A program made the position numbers and the translations under genes. The notes beneath the pieces are model-generated. The model was not told the origin of the DNA. It did not search any database and worked only from the letters and a program-made list of their open reading frames with translations. A stretch of 64,000 nt of DNA from Byssochlamys sp. IMV 00236 (taxonomy: Eukaryota > Ascomycota > Eurotiomycetes > Eurotiales > Thermoascaceae): the NCBI GenBank assembly GCA_001931875.2, contig MSJH02000698.1:620001-684000 (forward strand), written 5' to 3'. Numbering within the stretch: the first letter of the stretch is position 1; every line of letters starts with the position of its first letter. This document shows positions 34,283-45,801 of the stretch, piece after piece.

Positions 34283-35863
34283 TCATAGTCTGCGGACACC
34301 CACTCTGGGTTTGGCCTTTCCAGCAGCTGCAGACACTTTGCGAATGCCAGAAGCGGGTTTGGAGACTTTTGAAGGATGGAGCAATGTGGAAGTCGGTGGT
34401 AGTGTTGAAGAGGTAGGACTCGCGGGTCCCGTCAAGGCTCTCTTCATCGATATGCTTTTCTCCTTCGAACCTGCGCTCAATCCATAGTTCTCTTTGCCTT
34501 CGCCACTGTTGCGGCGTGGGATGCGGAGTGACTCGTTGAGATCGTCGTAGACTTGTTGTCTGGCCGAAGCAGTAAAGTCTGTGACTTCCTGTGCGTTGGC
34601 TCCTCTGGTTAACTCGCCTAATTTTGACGCCTTTCTCGGTAACAGATGGTATTGGCCGCTCTCGATAGGTACGTTCGCAGCAATGTTCTTCTCTGAGGCA
34701 GTCATCCCATCGAATTCGTCATCGTCCGCGTCGACCATGACCATGTCTGGGTCAGTTGATGTAGCTAGGACAGAAAGAGGCCTCTTCCCCTGAACGCTCT
34801 TCCTAGGGCTCGGTGGAACAATGGCCACTGGCGAGGGGGATAGAGACGGATCATTCTCTTTCGAAGCGCTTGCTGGATCGACATCCTCGTCTTCAGACAT
34901 ATCCATGTTCACATCCTGCTCTCCAGCACTCGTTTCATCTACAGCACTTCTGCCAACTTGGGGTCTCACTGGTTCCACTGGTTGGATGCTTTCCTTCCTG
35001 TCCTGTGCTGATTTCTTTTTCATAATAACTTTATGCGTGGTAGACGCTTTTCGCAGTCCGATTGGTCGAGGTTCATCGTCCTCGCGAATAGTCGTGCCTG
35101 CATCTTCTCCCCTTCGTTTCGCCTCAAGCACGGCCTCCTTCATGTCAGCTGGCACGGGGGCATGGATCGAGGTCATGAGTTTCGCCTGGCGGGAGAAGGT
35201 CTCATAGTCTTCTTGCAACAGAGCGCCAGCCGCCGAGTTCAGCGCAGAGTCGGGGTTGGGGTAGATGAGAAGGCATGAGATTGTCTAATCAAACCGAATT
35301 CTCATTAGTCTTCGATTTGGCTTCTTGTGAACTAATATCGCACGGAGAGGGAACGGAATATATATATAAAGGTCCACTTACAACCAAGACATCTCTCAGC
35401 GTCAAGGTAGGTTTCCAATCTCTCTTGAGCGTATCAACACAGACAGATCCTGTCGCTTCATCGACATTCGGATGCCATATGCGAGTCTTGAAAGATGCCT
35501 TGGGTGGACTTTTCGGATAGTCCTCCGGCACCTTCAGGTGAAGCCGCCATAGACCTTGAGAGTAAGGAGTGCCTTGGGGTCCAGCCAGCAGGATGGTGAG
35601 CTGAGTCAAGTCATCAGACGACGATGACAGCGCATTTTTCGGTAGGAAAAGGTAATTCGGGGGCAGATCCTGGTTGTGAAGGGCAGCGTGATCGGCGGCA
35701 AGCCGTCGAAAGCCGGAGACCTAGAAAAGGGAAAGTCAGCTAAGCGCTCAGAAAGGCGTCGCTTGGGATATTCCCAGAAGCGAAAAACCGGGAGTGCAGT
35801 AATCTTGATTGCGCCTCAAGCAAACTGAATCGCGCCTATCCAGTAGATGGTATTACATACCAT
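34283..35863 (-). CDS. Ubiquitin-conjugating enzyme E2, UBE2S type
   Basis: Coding exons are 35863-35861 (ATG only), 35720-35382 and 35284-34283, with introns GTATGT...TTTCTAG and GTAAGT...GATTAG. The product is 447 residues. The UBC fold spans about 5-160, with HPN at 84-86, catalytic Cys95 in [12 protein letters not shown], and the helix [16 protein letters not shown]. The CVxxLKRDW context and overall order match UBE2S, which extends Lys11-linked ubiquitin chains on substrates of the anaphase-promoting complex. A long disordered acidic/basic tail follows. The protein ends GVRRL, resembling the LRRL tail with which human UBE2S docks on the complex. Budding yeast has no direct equivalent. 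The single-codon first exon is unusual; a different upstream exon is possible, because in-frame sequence (QNLTTM) precedes the ATG. Confidence 0.85.
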
Positions 35864-36959
35864 CGTGGTGAGGTTCTGCTGTGCGCGCAGCCGGACTTAG
35901 CCTCAAAAGAATGAAGTATAGTATGTTCTATGAACGGTAATGACGCAAGATCAGGTCACCCTGATCACTCCTGTTTGGTCAAAAAACTTGTTCCAAACAC
36001 CAAGAAAATGAAGAAAAGAAAGTAAAGAGAACGTGAATTGAGTGAGCAAGAAAAGTCAGCGTTGTGGGATGTTGAAAGAAAAATGCGGCCGGTAGAGTCG
36101 CAAATAATGCTGCTGCTGGAGGGTTGCCGGGGCTGGTGTTGTTTTGGTGGTTGACATGATTGCCTCAGGCTGGGAAAAAACTAGTCCCGAACAGGTTATA
36201 TCAACAACGCGTGCCAGCGGGCAGATCAGGTGATAACCGCGTCGTGAACGCGTCTCTGCCCCGCCATCATCTATTAGTTAAACATCAGACGAGACTATTG
36301 GTATGCCGCGTATGGACGGTTCAAAGACAAGAGAGATAGTCTGGTATTAGCGATAGGGGATTTGATCTTACTGGTCACTGTCCTGCAAACTGAAGACCAG
36401 CACATGAAGCTTAGCTACTCCTGCCCGACGCATAGAGATCTACTCAAACCTCTTACCTATGCCCACATGGGAGACTCCTCTCAGTATACGCGTCGATTTC
36501 TCTGCATGCCAATTTGGGATGAGGTGTACGAATGATTGGAAAGCGCTTTGTAGAGAATTCTCATTTAAGATAGCTGCTCTGGTCACCACATTGTGGGACA
36601 GCCGGTTGGATTCCATATCCACATCTTTCTAAATACTCAAAACCGAGCCAGGGTCTGGATAACCCACGGTGGGCAGTAAAGTGTGTTATGGAATATAACG
36701 CTATGGTATTTACAAGGATCTGCTGTCCTATGTGGCTATTTCCACCTGATGCTAGCCAAATCATTTATTGGGCGCCTAGATGTTGCTGAATATGGAGCCA
36801 TGTTAACGACTAGCTCACAATTGAGTGTATATTTTTATTCATTCATCATCCAACTCAGAGTAACTCAGTATGCAAATTCCCACCTTTGCTCCTTGAACGT
36901 CACAAAAGTTTTCGATTGGCATAAGAAACATTCCAATCGTTTCCAGAACTCATGTCGGA
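35864..36959. other. Intergenic region upstream of the E2 gene
   Basis: Promoter and leader of the E2 gene, then the 3' flank of the next minus-strand gene. A 33-codon minus-strand open frame (36157-36056, starting MSTTKTTPAPATLQ) lies about 300 nt upstream of the E2 start and could be an upstream ORF in its leader. Nothing else was recognised. Confidence 0.5.
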
Positions 36960-37599
36960 CTAGAACAACTTTTCCAAAGCGCTTTGACCACCGTCTAATT
37001 GGTCTGCTTCTCTCCGGAGCACATCGGCTCTGAACTTGCGAAATGCGTTCTCGATGCGGGCCCTCGACTCCGCATCCTTTGACAAGGTTCGGCCGGCCGA
37101 GTACGTACCCGTCAAGAATCCGGTCTCCCCACCGAGGAACAGACCTCCTGCGCCAAAGAGGAAAAAAGTAGCAAAGTCACCAGCGGCTGAGGGCTGGAAC
37201 ATGGGTGTCAGGTCGGGAAGAGGTTCTATTCAATTGCAGTCAAGTCAGCATATATACACATATATATACTTTCAAACATGGGACCTCTAAGACGCTCAAT
37301 CGGCAAGGACGGAACGCACCAGTTCTTCCGTCAGCAAACTGCACTGCAGTAGGCTTCTCCTTGGTCTTGAGCGCCTCGAACAACTGCAGCCGGCCCTTCC
37401 TGAGACGGAATGCAAAGTAGGTACTGAGACCAATACCGATCAACGAACCCAGCGTCGTGTGAACGCCAATCTTCTGAGCAGACAATTGGAGCTTGTCCCG
37501 ATCGGCAGGCTGGAGGTCATGTTTAAAGTGTTCTTCTGCCAGAGCATTGAGCTCGTCGCGCGCACGGCGACGGTTGAAAGCAAAGGTCTCGGATGACAT
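36960..37599 (-). CDS. Small two-pass membrane protein of unknown function
   Basis: Exons 37599-37320 and 37225-36960, with an intron GTGCGT...GAATAG that keeps frame (phase 1), encode 181 residues. I do not recognise a named family. The N-terminal 45 residues are charged and helical (FNRRRARDELNALAEEHFKH). A first membrane segment follows (about 50-66, TLGSLIGIGLSTYFAF), then a loop with PLPDLTPMFQ. A second Gly-rich segment comes next (FATFFLFGAGGLFLGGETGFLTG), and a charged helical tail ends QSALEKLF. Size and glycine-rich helix recall small mitochondrial or ER membrane proteins, but no targeting call is safe. The start chosen is the first ATG after the leader; an upstream in-frame extension to 37749 begins with a less plausible sequence. 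Confidence 0.72.
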
Positions 37600-38140
37600 T
37601 TCTGTGGATTCTTTTTCTTCCCTTTCTTTGGCAGTGCTCGCTGACACGGTAAGGTATGGGAACTGAGGTTTATAAAAGAAAGAAAGATATGTTAGTTGCA
37701 GAGAAACTGGCAGGGTGGTTGTCCGGAGCGAAGGCCCGGATGACGTCACCTGTTAGTAGAGCCGGACAGCGCTGGAAGCTCTCGAATCCTTCTGTTTCCA
37801 GTGTAGCTCTTAATTGAATAGTGGCGGATGACATTGTAAGCTATGTGTTGTCAAAGTCACGCAATGAATGGTTGGTTATAACCTCGGGTGATGCATATTC
37901 AGTAGTATTGCAAATCTAGGTAGGCATCGAGTACATAGTAACTATGCATAGGACATTGAGTTATTCGATATAGACATATAGTAGGCGGTTCCCGATGAGC
38001 GCAATTATGTCCGCTTGTCTTTTGTGGACGACTCGATACTTACACAGCATAACTCCAGTTGAATAGCTTAGACACCATCTCGTAACAGCAGGCCCGCCTT
38101 CATCGATATTAGTACATCTTTTTTCGCAGGATGACGCCAT
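37600..38140. other. Intergenic region
   Basis: Promoter of the two-pass membrane protein and 3' flank of the next minus-strand gene. No feature recognised. Confidence 0.55.
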
Positions 38141-39048
38141 TCACTCTGCTTCAACTTCCTGCTCCCGTTTTCTCTTCTTGTCATCCGGCGGTGCGGAATT
38201 CTTACTCTTCCCGGCTTTCGCGAATAGAGAATCCAGTTTCTGCTGGCCCTTCTCCTCCTTTGCGACTTTTACTTTCTCTCCAGCCAGAACCGGTGGCAGG
38301 CCCTGGACACGTCGTTGCGCATCCTGAAGAAGCTCAATCTCTCGCTCACGCTGCCCTTTCACAGTTGGGATTGACCACGAATTGGAAGATGCATTCTTAT
38401 GTGCGAGCTTGTATTTCGATCCAGTGAGATGCGTCTCGTAGGTATTGGCGTCGATCTTTTCGACATACTACGTACGAGCAAAGCAGTTAGCGAGCTCGTC
38501 CACTCTTCCATACAAAAGTAGAAAAAAGTAAGATATAACAATCTCACCTGATGCGCAACAATATACCAATGATACGCAGTGCCTACCGGTGCACCACTGC
38601 CCTTGGGAGCATTTCTCGCTCTTCTCTTAGTAGTCTTGTAGTCAATCTTCCACAAGTCCGGCTCCTCTTTGGTCTCCTTCCAAACACCCTGATCGTAGTT
38701 CCATGTATGCGACCCGCCGATAGCCATGCCTGAGTATACTTGACCGTTGAAAGTCTTGAGCGCATTATAACCGCCTCCGTAGGTCCGCCTCTGTTTGTCC
38801 CCAGAAACAGCCTTTGTTGATTTCACGTCCTCGTTTTCCTCTGCGTCAGGGACTTCCTCTTCATCGATGAGGGCCGGGTCAACGGGCTCTATGCTGTCGA
38901 ATGTCGGTGCGCTACTTGCATTGCTGACAATTTCTTCGTTTGCTTCGTCGTGGTTTTCAGGGGACGCAGATGCAGACACAGGAGCTGGTGGAGGCGTCGG
39001 AGTCGACGCAGTGGCCTTGGTCCGTCTAATGCGTTTAGCAGGAGGCAT
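38141..39048 (-). CDS. Conserved nuclear-looking protein of unknown function
   Basis: Exons 39048-38548 and 38467-38141, with an 80 nt intron GTGAGA...CGTAG (phase 0), give 275 residues. The N-terminus is very basic (MPPAKRIRRTK), a likely nuclear signal, followed by a Pro/Ser/Thr and acidic linker (to about 85). A compact aromatic-rich block comes next: RTYGGGYNALKTFNGQVYSG, SHTWNYDQGVWKETKEEPDLW, TAYHWYIVAHQYVEKID and YETHLTGSKYKLAHK. A charged helical tail ends KKRKREQEVEAE. The folded block looks well conserved, but I cannot attach it to a family. A role in the nucleus is an inference from the two basic clusters only. Confidence 0.75.
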
Positions 39049-40226
39049 AATGGACGAATCTATTGTGATAAGTACATTGACATTGATGATAATTCTCAAT
39101 GTACTTGAGCTGATAGCTAGTTCGATAGATAAAGCTCATGCGCTTCATTTGAAGTGCATGTGACGTCACTGATAAAGCTCACGCCCATTGTTAACGTTCG
39201 GATCAGGAACCGGATAACGACCTGTCTGGTTCAATTAATTGGTAGGGTTATTTTCATCATATATTTTCATTACATTAGGCAATTGATCTATTTAGCAGTA
39301 TGTTAATTGAATCCATCCTTCGTTCTCCGTGTCTTACAGGATATTCTGTGATCTTACCGTGTGGCTCCCACTATGTAGATACATCCATAATTTCTGAGAA
39401 CGAAGGAGAAACAATCCAAAATCCATGACATATAATAAACTAATAAAATCAACTCATTCCCATGTTGCATAAGACTCGTTTACTAACTAGCTAGCTCGCT
39501 GACTGGCAATTAACTATGCATCCTGCTTCGAATTTTGAAGTTGCGCATGCATTGCTAGTTCCTCAACGGCGTAATGCCTGTATGCTGATCACCCAAGAAG
39601 TTAGAACTGACCTCAATAATGGTGTCTAACCTTGCATCATTCCCCGCGCACTAAACCTCATATGGGCCGTTCGATTAGCAGCAGTACACGACTACTCTAA
39701 AGCAAGTGCACGGTGATGGTCATAGCTGTTTTGCCGGTCTATTCTTGCGGTAGATTCAGAAAAGTTTATATGTCAGGCATCGAGAATTCTATGTACAGTA
39801 CATTTGCAAGAAATGTCTTCACAGGACTATATTACGGTTATGCTATATGAAGAGATACGTTAGCGATTATCATTATCTGAGTAAGGTAGTTAACTCCAGA
39901 TAACTAAAAATAAGTAGTTAGATACATTGATTAAAAGATCGTGTGCAATTGTGTTTTGTACGCCCAAGATTATGCACTTTATGGTAAAATAATATGGAGA
40001 TGATGCGTTAGGAGGGCCAAGAAACTCCTGTGGTATCTCCATTAATAAGAATCGAATGTCCCAATTGTACCAGATATTCCCTTCGTTAATTCATTTGGCA
40101 GACCAAACCGAAGGCGAGAGAGTGCCGCGCGTTATGAATCATTAAGAGGTTCCCGGATGGAGGGACCGCGGTTGTTTGTTTAAAATATCCATGAACGAGG
40201 TCGGTGATCTCTTAGCCATTCCATGT
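39049..40226. other. Intergenic region, AT-rich
   Basis: Non-coding spacer with several TAG/CTA-rich patches. No gene or repeat supported. Confidence 0.6.
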
Positions 40227-40759
40227 TTACAGGAAGGCAGCAAAGACAGCACCAGCAAGACCCAGACCCAGGCCGGCGGGAGCAGCAGTGGCCATGATGG
40301 CACCGTTGGTGGAAGCGGCAGAGCTGCTAGAACCAGAGCTGGTGCTGGTGCTGCCCGATCCGCTGGCGGTTCGAGTCACGCCAGCAGAGGTGCTCAGGGT
40401 GGTGCTGGTTCTGGTAGAGTTGCTCTTGCTACCAGAGCTACCAGTACCCAGAGGCTTGGGGACAATGCTCGAGGCGCTGGGGATCACAGGGACGCTCGAG
40501 AGACCGGCCGGGATTGAGGCAGCCGGACTCTGGGAGCGGATAGGAGTCGGCTGTCCGGTCACGACACCCAGAGAGTTGGTCTGGGTCAGGTAGGGCACGG
40601 CAGGGTTGCTCTGCAAATGTCCGTCAGTATAAGATGATACTGTTAATTTGAAGTACACCGAAGACATACCACACTGGCAACAGCCTGCGAGGACGCGCTG
40701 GGGGTATCCCAGGCGAGGGCGACGGAAGAGAGAGCAGCAGCGAGGATAGCGGCGCGCAT
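40227..40759 (-). CDS. GPI-anchored Ser/Thr-rich cell-wall protein
   Basis: Exons 40759-40670 and 40610-40227, with an intron GTATGT...TTTGCAG (phase 0), encode 157 residues. Residues 1-17 form a secretion signal (MRAAILAAALSSVALAW). The mature part has a short N-terminal block (SNPAVPYLTQTNSLGVVTGQ), then Pro/Ser and a long Ser/Thr/Gly stretch typical of O-glycosylated wall proteins. The C-terminus is hydrophobic (GLGLGLAGAVFAAFL) after a small-residue AASTNG, the usual GPI attachment pattern. It probably sits at the plasma membrane or is linked to cell-wall glucan. No enzymatic domain is seen. Small proteins of this type are common in Aspergillus and relatives, and their function is generally unknown. 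Confidence 0.85.
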
Positions 40760-42772
40760 CTTGATGGATATTGATGTTTATAGATCGCTCAAAGATTATG
40801 GATCAGGCTTTGTATAACAACCGGTAGCGACAGGAGTATCGATCTAAATAGACGATTCCGACAGAGAAACGAGCGTTTAAGAGTCAAAAGGATGAACTCT
40901 TGCTTGAATAAATAACGCAATGGTTGTCTAGGGAAACGAAGAGGTCAGTAAGACGTGGCCTGGGAGGAGAGATTAAATAGATTGCGCCAGCTCTCCATCC
41001 TCCATGTGCCAGAAAGCTCCATCCGCAGCTTAGCTGGGCCACTCCATGCGGCCCGTGTCTCTGGCTATTTTCAGTTTTCCTGTCTCTGGCTGGATGTGTA
41101 GATTCGCTCATCTTCTCGATCAGCCCATGTCGCCAAGATCGATGGACTAAACAATCTCCAACTGGGCCTCCCCACGATTCGTCTACCGTCCATCTCCACC
41201 TCGAAGTGGCGGCCTGCCAACTGCGTAAGCGCACAAGCCTCGCTTTGCAGAACGCTAAACCAACGGCCTTTTAACCTCATGTTACCGAGAATATTTTGTC
41301 GCCATCGGGCCTGTGCTCTGCCCATAGCTTCAAAGCATCGCCGCGCGTTCAGCTCAAACCTGGTCTTTCCTGGAAGTCCATTGCTCTGCGCGGCAAGTCC
41401 CTGTCACAAGGCGCGCGGCCCGTCCTGCTGACGCTAGAATATAACCGAATCGCGCACTCCATCACCTCAGGACCCCTAGGACAATAATAATACATAGCCA
41501 GTTGGGTTGGGATCCACAAGTACATGGCGACGACGGGCAACAACATTGTGCGAGAATAGTAGCGGTACCGTGGATCACTACGCCACGTCAGGAAGATCGT
41601 ACCATGTTCAGACTCCTACGGGAACATCAAAAACAACAACAGGGGAATTTGCCAGACCGTCCATCGTGGCTGCCAGGGACTTGGGTATAGTTGAATACGA
41701 ATGTCTTAAACGATACTCTTAAGACAGTAAGACTATACCATAACCCTGCGGGATCTCCGAATAGCGTTGCATGGTATACGGCTCCTATGAGGTGACCAGA
41801 GACCCTACTTCGGGATTTCTACTGAAGATCTACGTACGTCGTATACAAGTGTTTGCTACGGACATCACTGTCGGGCCTAATAATCCACCTGTCATTGGTG
41901 TCACCTTACTTGTGCCCACTGGGTCGCCAGCATTTCCCACTGCTTGAGGTTTCGACGCGGGAACTATCCGATCAAACTAATAAAAAAATACTAAGTATGG
42001 CAAGGGTCGAGGAAGCCAAGGCCAGTGCCTTGTCCGAGCCTCCGAGGTGAGTAAAAGTACTGTTCTGACTTCAAAGGCAAGGACCAGAGTCATTTCTGTT
42101 GTGTTATTTGGGCATACCTAGATGATAGCTGATTACTGTATGGTAAGTTACTCTGAGAAAAGATGGAGCTAAGACGGCAGAGAGACAAAAATAGAAAGCT
42201 TAGAATGGATCATCAATCTTCCACCCAACGAAACACCTAGACACGGCCAGATTCGAGAGTCTCTGTGGCGAAACACATGGTTCCAAGCAGCCACTGGGCA
42301 TTCCCCCGTTCCTGGGCTCTGGGTCAGGAACTTCGCTGGCCTCGTCCTCCACGGAAATTACCATGACACGGTAGTATCTATTCTACACCGACAAGAAAAG
42401 AAGAAGTGACATGGCAAAGATCCGGCAGGATTTTCCCATCCGCCTGACTACTCCGTATACCAGAACGACTAACAACAGCTACACCTACTAACTAATGTAT
42501 CCTTGCTGCGTACGTGTGTCAATGCGACTAGTTATCCAATGCGTAAGGGGAGCAAGCAACTGGATTAGTGTCGTTCAGTGCCATCATCCAATTAGCATCA
42601 CTTGTGACCTAATATAATGCAATAATTTACTCTAAAGTCAGAGCATTGCACCGTCACCCATCACGAGACATGTTAATTGCGCCATATATTACGCTTTACT
42701 GTACTCTAGGCCGCGAACTACTCTACTACCCTCTGGATGATCATTGAAGACTAACAATCTACGACTAGTTAC
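40760..42772. other. Gene-poor region
   Basis: No supported gene. The stretch 41040-41500 is more GC-rich than its surroundings and has short frames on both strands, without domains. A promoter for the GPI protein is expected at the left end. Confidence 0.5.
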
Positions 42773-42990
42773 CTCGTCCGACATGTCTTGGCAGCAACTT
42801 CGAGAATACGCCTGCATGATAATAATAAAAAAAAAAAAAAACATATGGTATGGAGTAAATTAACCCATTTCCCCGCTTCCACGACCCACCTCTGAACCGT
42901 GATTCTTTCCGTCCCGTCTGGGTCTACATAGGTAAGTGAGAATTTACACATGGGGAATGGAACGAGACTTCTATCCTGGGCCGACGGCAT
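42773..42990 (-). CDS. Candidate small gene with at least two exons
   Basis: The frame from ATG 42990 reads MPSAQDRSLVPFPMCKFSLT and YVDPDGTERITVQ to a GTGGGT donor. A poly-T tract and TCATGCAG acceptor then lead into RRILEVAAKTCRTR and an AG-GTAACT that is either a stop (TAA) or a further donor. The phase fits (2 nt + 1 nt). The sequence before the donor looks like real protein, but I know no family and the 3' end is unresolved. Alternatively it is a chance open frame. Confidence 0.33.
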
Positions 42991-44699
42991 ACCATAAAGG
43001 TTCCAGACTTCCCAACTTCGTTCTTATGAGACGCAGTTAATTCCCGAGGAATGTTACTTCTGAACCCCCGCTTTTAAGACCTTGAGGATCACACTCATCA
43101 TAACCATACCTGTCTGTCTACAGTACTATACCATACAGGTTCATTATATAGACCCAGGTGGACGCGTCAGCTCTATTAACCGCAATCAACCAGAGCTTCC
43201 CGTATCCTTTCCACCATCTACTGTTCACAAGAAGCTAGCTATTCAATAAGCTATTCAGTAAGGTCATCTACCGTAACTAAGACCACGACAGACAGCCCTT
43301 GGTACTACGCAATATTCTACGCCAGTCCTTAGACAACCATCTCTGCTAAAACGACACCAACGAAGCAGAAGCTACAGATAAGCCTCGTCGATGAAACAAG
43401 CCTTCTATCTTTTCCTCTGAGACTGAAAGTACTCCGTAGTGTGGACTGGATCTCATCTAAAGTGTGGAACTTGTACCATAGTTCCGGCAAGTCGTGCGGG
43501 GTCTGGTCATATCGAATGAAACACGGTCGAGACTGTTTCTTAGTGAAACAGCATGCGGGAGAGATCGAAGATACTAATAATAACATGAGCTGACATGGGG
43601 TGACTGGCAGAGACATGTGGAGTACAGATAGGGAGTGCTTTTTTTTTTGATAGGGTTTTTTTTTTAAAGGACACTGCTTGCATCAAGCTATACACTGGAC
43701 ATATATATTATCCAGATCATTGGACGGGTGTCAACTCCTCAACGGCATAGAAGCGAACACTTACATTGAGCCATCCTTGTAGAACCGTTAGTTGTTTGCT
43801 TGATTCTAGATCTAATGGGGAGAGGTCGACTCCATATTTATAATTACACAAAAGATCTAGATCCTGAGTCAAGCAAGCAACTAGCTATTCCGCTAGAAGT
43901 CCAATATGCTGTTTGCTTGTATGCCATTTTAGGATTCGACAATAATATGAGAGGTCGCTATTCACGTGTCGTTTGCGCGCTGATGAACTCCTTAGCCTTT
44001 ATTTATCAACGGTACTACCTAGAAATGTCATGTAGAACAGGCTTTTACGGCTTGTCTGCATTTCTCCAATCGTGATCTCGTGGGTTGCAAACATGCGTTT
44101 TAGCTCAGAAAGCCTCGTTGCCCGGCCTTTATTTAGGATTACTAAAAGCGATTGCTTGATTAGAGCGTGATGTGGAGGTGGATTCCTCAGGTCCTGATAT
44201 TTTTCTCTGTACTACTCCTGAAAAGGAGCACTCGAAAAAGGAGGGCACAGCGAAAGCCGGCACATCCCCATGGCTTCATAGAAGATCTCGGCTGGAAGAC
44301 CAACCGTGCATATATACATGTGAGATTAACAGATGTGCCCATTTAACATTCCCTTGCTTGCTTGAGAGTCTCAGCAAAGGATCTAAAGCTATTATAAAAA
44401 TGGGGTTTGATCTCCGCTATCCGAGTGAATCCGGCATTCAAAGTACATGCATTCATGCCAGATGCAAAGAAGATTGCGGGTTGGAAAATATGGTTTTGGT
44501 CATGGAGCCGATTATGGATCGGACCATTGGACTTCATCCCTGGTTCCTGCCAGTCGTACTGATGAGTATGAGTGACCCGAGAGTGACTCGAGAAGACCTC
44601 TGCTGGATCATCGAAGAACGATAAAGTAACCTTGATATTGTCATATTGTACATTAGGGGTTGAAGAGGATCCTATCAGAGACGAGCCTCTAGCTTTCTA
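42991..44699. other. Gene-poor region with weak open frames
   Basis: A minus-strand frame from ATG 43616 begins with a signal-peptide-like sequence (MSLPVTPCQLMLLLVSSISP) but then shows no domain. A plus-strand frame ending at 44624 (from about 44401, MGFDLRYPSESGIQ) is protein-like but short. Neither is supported well enough to call. A poly-T/poly-A pair lies near 43640-43670. Confidence 0.45.
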
Positions 44700-45248
44700 T
44701 TATTTCGTCGTAATATCCTGGTGGCGGATCCAGTCCGCGAATTCCTTTCGCTTGGCCTAAAACTTGACGCGTTAGCTGTCATTCCATTTTCATCAATCCA
44801 TCAGAGGCTTAACCGTCAAAGGGAAACCAGAACAGCTGGAAAGCTATGAGGAGCTGCTTACCCTAATATCCCAGAACCCATACCTTTCCTCCAAGTTACG
44901 GTACGGATTCCTACCTCCTCCTTCCCTCTCTATCTGCCCCGCCCACTCGCTCCAGCTGATGGGTTTGAGCTTCTCAGCACCAAGCACGAGTCCAACTGAG
45001 ACCAACACGACAGCAACAAGCGTCTCAATCGTGATGTCTAGTGGAAGAGCGGAAGAGGGCGAGGTGGAAGACCGGGCATTGCTGTAGAGAGTAGAATGCT
45101 CATGGGCAGAGTAGCCGCTGTAAAAGAAAAATCGTCAATTAGCAATGCTCCCGCGGTACGTATCTTGTCTGACACGAGAGAAGAGAACGCACGCGTGAGC
45201 CAGCAGAATGAGCCCGAAGAAAGTGACAAGGCGCGACATGAAGCTCAT
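44700..45248 (-). CDS. emc5: ER membrane protein complex subunit 5 (EMC5/MMGT1)
   Basis: Three exons: 45248-45193, 45117-44862 and 44756-44700. The introns are GTGCGT...TTTTACAG and GTAAGC...GTTTTAG, and the product is 122 residues. EMC5 is a two-pass core subunit of the ER membrane complex, which inserts tail-anchored and multipass proteins; the human protein was first named a membrane magnesium transporter. The order is typical: a first membrane helix LVTFFGLILLAHAGYSAHEH, a short lumenal Ser-rich loop, and a second helix ITIETLVAVVLVSVGLVLGA. The cytosolic signature EKLKPISWSEWA, NPYRNLEERYGFWDIR and a basic KRKEFADWIR tail follow. All exon junctions keep frame. No single open frame covers the gene, so it is easily missed. 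Confidence 0.9.
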
Positions 45249-45801
45249 GGCTGCGGTAGCACTTGAGAAAACTTGTCACTTATCCTCGTCACAACTCGTG
45301 GACCCTTTCCAACCTTGAGGAACAAGCTCGAGGAGAGCTCAGGGAAAGAAGGCTTCAGGAAGAGAGAAATTTGAGAAAAAATAGTGGTCGTCGTGTGGAT
45401 TGAGCTCCACTGGTGGCCTTTTTCTCTTTCCCGGCTCATGACTGGCGCAATGCTACGGCTGCGTAAATAAGCCTGGTGCGCAATCACGACGTGCTCACAA
45501 CCCCCGCCAAATCATCGCTCCTGGCAATAATACGGACACTATCTTGACTACAGCGGTGCTGCGCTGCCCTGCAAGTCACACTCTCCTTAAGTTCTTTACA
45601 TGAAATTTAAGTGGAATATCAAGGCTTTCTATCATGACAGACTGGCTGTCGATTTGTATTTTTCGTTAAAATGACGACCGGCATGTACGCCTAGGTCGGG
45701 GCTAGCTAGATAGGATTTCATGACACTAGAAGGCTAGCATGAGACATCAATATAAGATCATTCGCATGATTCTTTAAATTATTCGTAACGAAATCTGGCG
45801 T
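45249..45801. other. Intergenic region between EMC5 and EF-1beta
   Basis: EMC5 promoter followed by the EF-1beta 3' UTR. No other feature recognised. Confidence 0.6.

Noticed and set aside
36056..36157. 33-codon minus-strand frame as the first exon of the E2 gene
   Set aside because: It ends in a stop with no usable donor; at most an upstream ORF.
44172..44624. 150-codon plus-strand frame
   Set aside because: It starts at GTG, the first half looks random, and there is no domain or linking introns; too weak to call.
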